64,000 bases of DNA, taken from positions 1-64,000 of the forward strand of contig CAZNTX010000004.1 in NCBI GenBank assembly GCA_964576075.1, written 5' to 3'. Numbering within the stretch: the first letter of the stretch is position 1; each line of letters opens with the position of its first letter. Positions 40,625 through 47,743 of the stretch are shown here, piece after piece. The notes below the pieces were generated by a model. The model was not told the origin of the DNA. It saw only the letters and a program-made list of their open reading frames with translations, and did not search any database. This DNA comes from Thermohalobaculum sp964576075. GTDB lineage: Bacteria > Pseudomonadota > Alphaproteobacteria > Rhodobacterales > Rhodobacteraceae. The translations under genes were made by a program, and so were the position numbers.

Positions 40625-41340
40625 TCACGCTCCACAACGCCGTGTTCGGCTTCTTCCAACGCATCTTGGAGAACTGGTTCCTCGGGCTCTTCGCCCGCGC
40701 CGTCTTCGCCGGGACCCTGTTCGTCTACTTCTACAACTCGTTCCTGACCAAGGTCGACGCCGAGGCCGGGAACTACTTCGCCCTCGCCGGCGGCGGCTCC
40801 AACGCGCTCGTGCAGATCTACGGCGACCGGGTGGCCGAGGCGGTGGGCTACGACTTCTCCGCCATCGCGATGTGGCCCTGGGGCGCGCTCGTCTATCTCG
40901 GGACCTATGCCGAGATCGTGCTGCCGGTGCTGATCATCCTCGGCTTCATGACGCGGATCGCCTCGCTCGGCATGATCATCTTCGTCGGCGTGATGACCTA
41001 CAAGGACATCACCGGCGAGATCGTCCCCCCGAGCGTGATCCTGCCGGGCTACGAGGCGACCGCCGACGCCCCGGCCGAGCCCGCCGCCGCCGAGGGCGAG
41101 ACCGCGACCGCCCCCGCCCCCGCCCCCGCCGCCCCGGCGACGCCCTATGGCGGGGTCGACGCCGAGACCATCGGCGCCTGGTTCGACGCCGAGAAGGACA
41201 GCGAGATCGCCGACCAGCGGGCCTTCTGGCTTTTCCTGCTGTTCTACCTGTTCCTGCGCGGCGCCGGCGCGATCTCGCTCGACCGGCTCTTCGGCGGCCG
41301 GCGGGACGACGACGACGACGACGACTACGACGAGTATTGA
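40621..41340 (+). CDS. bufD1: DoxX-family membrane protein of the bufferin operon
   Basis: A 239-residue inner-membrane protein with about four transmembrane helices (ARAVFAGTLFVYFYNSF, ALVYLGTYAEIVLPVLIILGF, ASLGMIIFVGVMTY, FWLFLLFYLFLRGAGAISLDRLFG). DoxX proteins are common in bufferin operons. This copy has two additions: an Ala/Pro/Glu-rich periplasmic-type insert at about 145-175 and a C-terminal run of seven aspartates in RRDDDDDDDYDEY. The acidic tail could bind metal; that is speculation. Confidence 0.88.
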   Translation: MITLHNAVFGFFQRILENWFLGLFARAVFAGTLFVYFYNSFLTKVDAEAGNYFALAGGGSNALVQIYGDRVAEAVGYDFSAIAMWPWGALVYLGTYAEIVLPVLIILGFMTRIASLGMIIFVGVMTYKDITGEIVPPSVILPGYEATADAPAEPAAAEGETATAPAPAPAAPATPYGGVDAETIGAWFDAEKDSEIADQRAFWLFLLFYLFLRGAGAISLDRLFGGRRDDDDDDDYDEY

Positions 41341-41353
41341 GGCCCGCGCCTCA
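41338..41353. terminator. Dyad formed by convergent stop codons of bufD and the CoA-transferase gene
   Basis: TGAGGC-CCGC-GCCTCA is a perfect 6-bp inverted repeat in which the outer triplets are the two stop codons. It may help end transcription from both sides. Confidence 0.4.
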
Positions 41354-42559
41354 GCCCGCCTCGGGGGCCGCGATGGCCGCCCCCGAGGCGAGCAGCGCCG
41401 CGATCTCCGCCGCCGAATAGCCCGCCTCGGCAAGCACCGCGCGGGTATGCTGCCCGAGCAGCGGGGCGGGCCCCTGCACGCCCCCCGGCGTCTCTGAGAA
41501 CTTGACCGGGAGGCCGATCGTCTCCACCCGGCCGGCCACCGGATGCTCCGTCGCCACCACCATCTCCCTCGCGCGGGTCTGCGGATCGGCGTGCATCTCG
41601 GCGATGGAGTTCACCGGCCCCGCCGGGAACCCGCCCGCGGAGAGGATCTCGAGCCACGCCTCGGTCGGCTTCTCCCGGAAGACGGCGTTGAGCTCCGCCT
41701 CGAGCGCGGCGCGGTTGGCCATCCGGTCCGGGTTGAGCCGGAAGCGGGGGTCCTCGCCCAGATGCTCCGCGCCGAGGATGCGGATCAGCCGCTCCCAATT
41801 CGCCTGATTGGCCGCGCCGACCGAGATCCACCCGTCCGCCGTCTCGAAGGCCTGATAGGGCGCGTTCAGCGGATGCGCCGAGCCCATCGCGCCCGGGCTC
41901 TCTCCGGTGGCGAAGGCGATGGCGGACTGCCAGTAGGTATGCGTGATCGCCGCCTCGAAGAGCGAGGTGTCGACCTTCTGCCCCCGGCCCGTGCGCCGGC
42001 GGCTCTCGAGCGCCGCACAGGCGCCCATGGCGCCGAGGATGCCCGCGGTGATGTCGGAGACCGGCGCGCCCACCTTCACCGGCGGGCGGCCCGGCGCCTC
42101 CCCGGTGATCGCCATGAGCCCCGCCATGCCCTGCGCGATCAGGTCGAAGCCGCCGCGATCGGCATAGGGCCCCGTCCGCCCGAAGCCCGAGATCTCGACG
42201 AGGATCAGCCCCGGGTTCTCCGCCGCGAGCGTCTCGTAGCCGAGGCCGAGCTTCTCCATGGTGCCGCGGCGGTAGTTCTCGATGACGATGTCGGCCGAGG
42301 CGAGGAGCCGGCGGAGCGCCGCGAGCCCGCCCTCCTGCTTGAGATCGAGCGCGACGCCCCGCTTGGAGCGGTTCATCATCATATAGGCCGCGCTCTCGCC
42401 CTCGATGGTGGGCGGGACCATGCGGCGGGTGTCGTCGCCCTGCGGCTTCTCCACCTTGACGACGTCGGCCCCCATATCGGCGAGCATCAGCCCGCAGACC
42501 GGCCCCGCCATGATATGCGCGAGCTCGACGACGCGGATCCCGGCGAGCGGCCCGCTCAT
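41351..42559 (-). CDS. CaiB/BaiF-type (class III) CoA-transferase
   Basis: A 402-residue CoA-transferase: LAGIRVVELAHIMAGPVCGLMLADMGADVVKVE is the N-terminal signature, MMNRSKRGVALDLK follows, and the catalytic aspartate is in GGFDLIAQGMAGLM. It moves CoA between an acyl-CoA and an organic acid. Its ATG overlaps the stop of the crotonase-fold gene (ATGA at 42556-42559). The frame of the upstream TRAP gene dctM runs into this one without a stop (see finding), but the start here is well placed. Confidence 0.9.
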   Translation of the reverse strand: MSGPLAGIRVVELAHIMAGPVCGLMLADMGADVVKVEKPQGDDTRRMVPPTIEGESAAYMMMNRSKRGVALDLKQEGGLAALRRLLASADIVIENYRRGTMEKLGLGYETLAAENPGLILVEISGFGRTGPYADRGGFDLIAQGMAGLMAITGEAPGRPPVKVGAPVSDITAGILGAMGACAALESRRRTGRGQKVDTSLFEAAITHTYWQSAIAFATGESPGAMGSAHPLNAPYQAFETADGWISVGAANQANWERLIRILGAEHLGEDPRFRLNPDRMANRAALEAELNAVFREKPTEAWLEILSAGGFPAGPVNSIAEMHADPQTRAREMVVATEHPVAGRVETIGLPVKFSETPGGVQGPAPLLGQHTRAVLAEAGYSAAEIAALLASGAAIAAPEAG

Positions 42560-43335
42560 CGGCCCTGGAACTCGGGCTTCCTCTTGCCGAGGAACGCCTC
42601 GAGCCCCTCCTTGAAATCGGCGGAGAGATAGGCGGCGAGGATGAGGTCCGAGCCGTCGGCCCCCGGGCCCTGGGTGCGCAGGCGGCGCAGGCCCTCCTTG
42701 GTGGCGCGCAGGGTGATCGGCGCATGGGAGGCGAGCAGCCCGGCGAGCTCCTCGGCGCGGGCGTGCACGGCGTCGGCATCCGCCAGCACCTCGGAGACGA
42801 GGCCGATCCGCTCCGCCTCCTCCGCCTCGATCAGCCGCGCGGTGAACAGGATCTCGCGGAGCCGGCCATAGCCGATCAGCGTCCCGATCCGATCGAGATT
42901 GCCGATGGAGAGGCAGTTGCCCAAGGTCCGCGCGATCGGGAAGCCGAATTTGAGGCGGGCGTCCGAGATGCGCAGGTCGCAGGCCGCGGCGATGGCGGCG
43001 CCGCCGCCGGTGCAGGCGCCGGTGATGGCGGCGATGGTCGGCACCGGGCAGCGCTCGATGTCGGAGAGCACGCCGTCCATCTTCGCCTCGTAGCCGAGCG
43101 CGTCGGCCTCCGTCTCGAAGGCGCGGAACTGGGTCATGTCGGTGCCCGCGGCGAAGGCCCGCCCCCCGGCGCCGGAGACGACGATGGTCTTGAGCGAGCC
43201 GTCTTCCGGCGCCTCGCGGCAGACCTCGGCGATCCCTTCGTACATCGCGAAGGTGAGCGCGTTGCGCGCCTCGGGGCGGTCGAAGGTGAAGCGGCCGATG
43301 CCGCCCGTCACCTCGTATCGGAAGTCGTCGGCCAT
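42556..43335 (-). CDS. Crotonase-fold protein lacking both catalytic glutamates
   Basis: A 259-residue enoyl-CoA hydratase/isomerase-family protein. ARNALTFAMYEGI, the oxyanion-hole segments GRAFAAGTDM and GACTGGGAAIAAACD, and the C-terminal KEGLEAFLGKRKPEF are typical. The two glutamates of true hydratases are replaced: Ala114 in GGGAAIA and Ile134 in FGFPIART. It may therefore catalyse another CoA reaction (hydrolysis, decarboxylation, C-C cleavage or dehalogenation). AGGTGGG lies before the ATG at 43335. It is coupled to the CoA-transferase gene. Confidence 0.87.
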   Translation of the reverse strand: MADDFRYEVTGGIGRFTFDRPEARNALTFAMYEGIAEVCREAPEDGSLKTIVVSGAGGRAFAAGTDMTQFRAFETEADALGYEAKMDGVLSDIERCPVPTIAAITGACTGGGAAIAAACDLRISDARLKFGFPIARTLGNCLSIGNLDRIGTLIGYGRLREILFTARLIEAEEAERIGLVSEVLADADAVHARAEELAGLLASHAPITLRATKEGLRRLRTQGPGADGSDLILAAYLSADFKEGLEAFLGKRKPEFQGR

Positions 43336-43342
43336 GGGCCCA

Positions 43343-44716
43343 CCTGTAGAAGTATTCGACCAGGAAGAGGGGGATCGAGGGGATGTAGGTGCACATCAGG
43401 AGCACGGTCAGCAGCACCGCGATGAAGTAGACATTGACCTTGCTCACCTCCCAGATATTGGCGCGCGCCACGGCGCAGGCGGTGATGAGGACCGAGGCGA
43501 CCGGCGGCGTCTGCTGCCCGATGGCGAGGTTGAGGGTCACCACGAGGCCGAAATGCACCGGGTCGATGTCCGCCCCGATGATCAGCGGCATCACGATCGG
43601 CACGACGAGGATGATCGCCGCGGCCGAGTGCAGGAAGAAGCCGATCACCAGGAAGAAGAAGTTGAGGATGAGAAGGATCACCCATTTGTTGTCGGTGACG
43701 CCGAGGAGCCAGGCCGCGAGGTCCTGCGGCAGCTGCGCGCGAGTGAGGAAGCCGCCCATCAGCACCGAGGCCGCGACGAGGAGCATGACGACGGCCGTCT
43801 GCATGCCCCCGTCGAGCATCGCGCGCTTGAGGTGGCGGAAGTCCATCTCGTTATACCAGAGCCCGACCAGGATCGCGGCGAGCACGGCGAGGCCCGCGGC
43901 CTCGGTGGCGGTGACGAAGCCGCCGAAGATGCCGCCGAGGATGATCACCGGCAGCGAGAAGGCGGGCAGCGCCTCGACGAAGGTCTCGCGCAGGCGCTTG
44001 AGGTTGAAGGCCTCCTCGGTCGGCAGATTGTAGCGCCGGGCGAAGAGATAGGCGACGAACATGAGCCCCGCCGCCCCGATGAGCCCGGGCACGACGCCGG
44101 CGACGAAAAGCTCCTCGACGGAGGTGTTGGCCGAGGTCGCGTAGAGGATCATCGGGATCGAGGGCGGGATGATGATCGCGAGCGAGGCCGAGGAGGAGGT
44201 GACGGCGGCCGCGAAGGGCGCCTTGTAGCCGCGCTTCTTCATCTGCGGGATCAGGATCGAGCCCATGGCGGCGACATCGGCCACCGCCGAGCCGGAGATC
44301 TCCGCGAAGAACAGCGACACGCCGATGTTCACCATCGCGAGCCCGCCGCGGACGAAGCCGATGAGGGCGGCGACGAAGTTGATCAGCCGGTCCGTCACCC
44401 CCCCCGCATTCATGATCGCGCCGGCGAGGACGAACATCGGGATGGCGATGAGGGAGAACTTCGTCGAGCCGTCATACATGTCGAGGGCGACGGTGACGAG
44501 GCTGTCCCGCCCCTCGGTCAGCAGGAGCCCGAGGATGCCGCAGACCGCGAGCGCCACCGCGATCGGCACGTTGAGGCAGATCAGCACCACGAGGGTGGCG
44601 AAGATCACCGGCATCAGCGCCGCGTCGGAATAGAGGCTCGGGTCGATGGCGACGGCGGTCAGATAGGCCGCGGTCAGCGCCGCGACGGCGCAGAGGATCA
44701 GGATCACCACGCGCAT
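43343..44716 (-). CDS. dctM: TRAP transporter large permease subunit, no own stop codon
   Basis: About 458 residues of a DctM-type permease, with helices such as LILCAVAALTAAYLTAVAI, LIAIPMFVLAGAIMNAGGVTDRLI, ISGSAVADVAAMGSILIPQM and IIIPPSIPMILYA, ending as expected near TYIPSIPLFLVEYFYR. No stop follows: the next codon is TGG (43342-43340), and the frame stays open through the crotonase gene (in another frame) and into the CoA-transferase, ending at 41351 after 1121 residues. Coordinates here mark the family-like part. A single TGA to TGG change would explain it. GGAGGG supports the ATG at 44716. Confidence 0.85.
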
Positions 44717-44717
44717 C

Positions 44718-45293
44718 TCAGCGGCCCTCCGCCCGGTCGAACGCGTCAGGCCGGTGCGTCTTCGCCGCCTCCAGCTCGTGCTCGACCTCCTCCTCGATCT
44801 CGGCATGTTCGAGCGAGATGCCCGCCGCGGTCTTCTTCCAGTAGTCCGGCAGGCTGACCAGCTCGCAGAGAATGAAGAGCGCGCCGCCGATCGGGATCAC
44901 CGATTGCGTGAACTGCACCGGCACCCAGGTGAGCGAGACCAGCCGCTCGCCCTCCAGCACCTCCAGCACCGTCATGCCGGTGGTGGTCAGGATGTAGAAG
45001 AAGCCGATCACCACCACCTCGGCGAGCACGAGCGCCACCATCCGCCAGGGCATGGGGATGCCGAGGAGCACCGTGTCGAAGCCGATATGCCGGCGTTTCA
45101 GCGCCGCGAGCGCCGCGCCGTAATAGGTGATCCAGGAGAGCATGATCGCCGCCACCTCGTCGTACCAGGTGAGGCTCTCGCCCGCGAGGCGGAAGAGCAC
45201 GGCCACCATGACGGTGACGGTCAGGAGCACCATCAGGAAGATTGTCATCCATTCGAGCAGCGCCTCGAGGGCGCGGTGGAGGAGAGACAGCAT
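44718..45293 (-). CDS. dctQ: TRAP transporter small permease subunit
   Basis: A 191-residue membrane protein with four helices typical of DctQ: MTIFLMVLLTVTVMVAVLFR, the conserved TWYDEVAAIMLSWITYYGAALA, VALVLAEVVVIGFFYIL, and VIPIGGALFILCELV. It completes the TRAP transporter with DctM and the binding protein. The C-terminal tail is unusually charged (EEEVEHELEAAK). It ends one base before the dctM start. Confidence 0.9.
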   Translation of the reverse strand: MLSLLHRALEALLEWMTIFLMVLLTVTVMVAVLFRLAGESLTWYDEVAAIMLSWITYYGAALAALKRRHIGFDTVLLGIPMPWRMVALVLAEVVVIGFFYILTTTGMTVLEVLEGERLVSLTWVPVQFTQSVIPIGGALFILCELVSLPDYWKKTAAGISLEHAEIEEEVEHELEAAKTHRPDAFDRAEGR

Positions 45294-45356
45294 GACGGGG
45301 ACCGCGGGGGCTCGAGGGTCCGGCGCCCCGCGCGGGGACGCCGGAGGGATGTCGGA

Positions 45357-46331
45357 TCAGGAGCCGCCGGCAAGCGACTGCACGGTGTCGATGAGCTCCT
45401 GCCCGCCCTCGACCGAGCCCGCGAACTCCGCGTAGATCGGCTGCGAGGCGGCGATGAAGGCCTCCTTGTCGGCCTCGTTCACCGCGACGCCCGCATCCTT
45501 GATGACCTGCAGAAGCTCGGTCTCGAGCTCGGCGGCCTTCTGGTAGACGAACTCCTGGGTCTCGGAGCCGCAGGCCTCGAGTGCCGCCTGCACGTCCTCG
45601 GGCAGCTTGGCGAAATGCTTGTCGGAGACGAGCACATAGGCCGGCGTGTAGACGTGGCCGGTGATCGAGAGATATTCCTGCACCTCCTGGAACTTCGCCG
45701 AGGCGATCTGGGCGTAGGGGTTCTCCTGGCCGTCGATCACGCCGGTCTTGAGCGCGGTGAAGACGTCGGAGAAGGCCATCGGCGTCGGGTTCGCGCCGTA
45801 GAGCGAGAACATCTTGACGCGCCAGGCGCCGTTCGGCGTGCGCAGCTTCACGCCGTCGAGATCGGCGGGCACCTCGATCGGGCGCACATTGTTGGTGATG
45901 TGGCGGAAGCCGTTCTCGAAATAGCCGATGATGCGGTAGCCCTTGGACTGCGCGGCGGCCTGGAAGGTGTCGCCGAGCTCGGCCTGCACGCGCTTCATGT
46001 GCTCGCGGTCCTGCACGATATAGGGCATCTCGAAGACGCCGAAGGTGTCGTGGACTGAGCTCATCACGGAGGAGGGCAGCGCGAAATCGACCTGCCCGAG
46101 CTTGAGCTTCTGCAGCAGCTCCTTGTCCTTGCCGAGCTGCGAGGAGCCGAAGGTCTGGACCTCGGCGGTGTCGCCGAGCTTGCCGTTGGCGCAGGCGGCG
46201 AAGGCCTCGACGCTCGCCTCGAAGAGCGAGCCCGGCGCGCCGACATGGCCGAATTTCAGCGTCATCTCGGCGGCGGAGGCGGTGCCGGCGGCGAGCGCGG
46301 CGGCGGCGGCGATGGCGGTGATGCGGGTCAT
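45357..46331 (-). CDS. dctP: TRAP transporter substrate-binding protein
   Basis: A 324-residue periplasmic binding protein with a signal peptide. The binding-site Arg lies in GVKLRTPNGAW, and GANPTPMAFSDVFTALKTGVIDGQENP is the family signature; such proteins bind carboxylates. Neighbouring organic-acid genes suggest a hydroxy- or dicarboxylate ligand. First gene of the leftward TRAP set, 64 bases ahead of dctQ. Confidence 0.92.
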   Translation of the reverse strand: MTRITAIAAAAALAAGTASAAEMTLKFGHVGAPGSLFEASVEAFAACANGKLGDTAEVQTFGSSQLGKDKELLQKLKLGQVDFALPSSVMSSVHDTFGVFEMPYIVQDREHMKRVQAELGDTFQAAAQSKGYRIIGYFENGFRHITNNVRPIEVPADLDGVKLRTPNGAWRVKMFSLYGANPTPMAFSDVFTALKTGVIDGQENPYAQIASAKFQEVQEYLSITGHVYTPAYVLVSDKHFAKLPEDVQAALEACGSETQEFVYQKAAELETELLQVIKDAGVAVNEADKEAFIAASQPIYAEFAGSVEGGQELIDTVQSLAGGS

Positions 46332-46458
46332 GATCAGGGTCTCCCTTGTGAGTGTCTTTGTCGTTGTCGGCCGTTCTCCGGCTCTTGGCGGCGGCCGCGC
46401 CGCGGCGGCCCGTCGCAGGGTCTAGCCCATCCCGGCGGGGCGTGCGAGCCCTTCCGGC

Positions 46459-47652
46459 TCAGGCGGCGAGGGGGGCCGGCGTCTCGGTGAGGTGGCGCAT
46501 GGCGGCCTGCGCGCCGCCCGGCTGGTGCGGCACGCCCGCCTTGGCGAGGCCCATCTCCACGCCCGAGAGGGTGGCCATCAGCATCAGGTCGTTGAAGTCC
46601 CCGAGATGGCCGATGCGGAACACCCGGTCGGCGACCTTGGAGAGCCCGTTGCCGAGCGAGAGGTCGAACTGCTCGAGCGTGATGGCGCGGAAGCGGTCGG
46701 CGGAGTGGCCCTCGGGCATCATCACCGCCGTCAGCACCCCCGATTCGTGCCCCTGCCGGGCGCAGAGCACCTCGAGCCCCCAGGCCCGCACCGCGGCGCG
46801 GGTGGCGGCGGCGTGGCGGGCATGGCGCGCGAAGACGGCCTCGAGCCCCTCCTCGTGCAGCATCACCACCGCCTCGACGAGGCCGTAGAGCATGTTCGTC
46901 GCCGGGGTGTAGGGGAAATAGCCCCGCGCGTTCGGCGCGAGCATCTCGTCCCAGGCCCAGTAGGACCGCTGGAGCCCGGCCGACTTCGAGGCCTCGATCG
47001 CCTTGGGCGAGAGCGCGTTGAAGGAGAGCCCCGGCGGCAGCATCAGCCCCTTCTGGCTGCCCGAGACGGTGACGTCGACGCCCCAGGCGTCGTGCTCGTA
47101 GGGGATCGAGGCGAGGCCCGAGATCGTGTCCACCAGGAAAAGCGCGGGGTGGCCCGCCGCGTCGATCGCCCGGCGCACCTCGGCGATGGGCGAGACCGAG
47201 CCCGTGGAGGTCTCGTTGTGCACCACGCAGACCGCCTTGATCTCGTGGCCCGTGTCCTCGCGCAGCCGCGCCTCGATGCGCTCGGGATCGGCGCCGGAGC
47301 GCCAGTCGCCCACGATCACCTCGGGGACGAGCCCGATTCGCTCCGCGAGCTTGGCCCAGAGCGAGGCGAAATGCCCGGTCTCGAACATCAGCACCCGGTC
47401 GCCGGGCGAGAGCGTGTTGACGAGCGCCGCCTCCCAGGCCCCGGTGCCCGAGGCGGGGTAGATCACCACGGGGTGCTCGGTCTTGAAGATCGACTGCATC
47501 CCCTCGATGGCGCGCCGCCCGAGCTCCGCGAAATCGGGGCCGCGATGGTCCATCACGGCGGCGTCCATGGCGCGCAGGATCTGGTCCGGGGTGTTGCTCG
47601 GCCCCGGGATCTGCAGCATGTGGCGCCCGGCTTTCCGCCCAGTCTCGGCCAT
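46459..47652 (-). CDS. Class V aminotransferase (serine/alanine/aspartate-glyoxylate type)
   Basis: A 397-residue PLP enzyme: IPGPSNTPDQILRAM, DHRGPDF, YPASGTGAWEAALVN, HNETSTGSVSPI, LVDTISGLAS and the Schiff-base lysine motif VTVSGSQKGLMLPPG. It most likely transfers an amino group to glyoxylate from serine, alanine or aspartate; relatives such as BhcA make glycine in the beta-hydroxyaspartate cycle. GGAGG precedes the ATG at 47652. It is divergent from a flavoprotein oxidoreductase across a GntR-type operator. Confidence 0.88.
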   Translation of the reverse strand: MAETGRKAGRHMLQIPGPSNTPDQILRAMDAAVMDHRGPDFAELGRRAIEGMQSIFKTEHPVVIYPASGTGAWEAALVNTLSPGDRVLMFETGHFASLWAKLAERIGLVPEVIVGDWRSGADPERIEARLREDTGHEIKAVCVVHNETSTGSVSPIAEVRRAIDAAGHPALFLVDTISGLASIPYEHDAWGVDVTVSGSQKGLMLPPGLSFNALSPKAIEASKSAGLQRSYWAWDEMLAPNARGYFPYTPATNMLYGLVEAVVMLHEEGLEAVFARHARHAAATRAAVRAWGLEVLCARQGHESGVLTAVMMPEGHSADRFRAITLEQFDLSLGNGLSKVADRVFRIGHLGDFNDLMLMATLSGVEMGLAKAGVPHQPGGAQAAMRHLTETPAPLAA

Positions 47653-47710
47653 CTCTCGGTCCTCCCTCCCGGCGCGCATGTCGCGCTTGTCGATCCGCGC
47701 CGCGCGTGCT

Positions 47711-47730
47711 GTATTTTGTATACAGAATAC
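47711..47730. promoter_or_regulatory. GntR/FCD-type operator
   Basis: GTATTTTGTATACAGAATAC is a 20-base palindrome with a single mismatched pair. Its centre TTGTATACA is the typical half-site arrangement for GntR regulators of the FadR/FCD group. It lies just before the GTG of the flavoprotein gene and upstream of the divergent aminotransferase gene; a GntR/FCD regulator is the next gene in the rightward operon. Confidence 0.75.
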
Positions 47731-47743
47731 GAGGAGACGACCC

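Noticed and set aside
41351..44806. A designed permease-transferase fusion protein.
   Set aside because: The middle third is out-of-frame translation of the crotonase gene, so it is not a natural domain fusion; a lost stop codon is a simpler reading. Kept as a finding, not as a feature.
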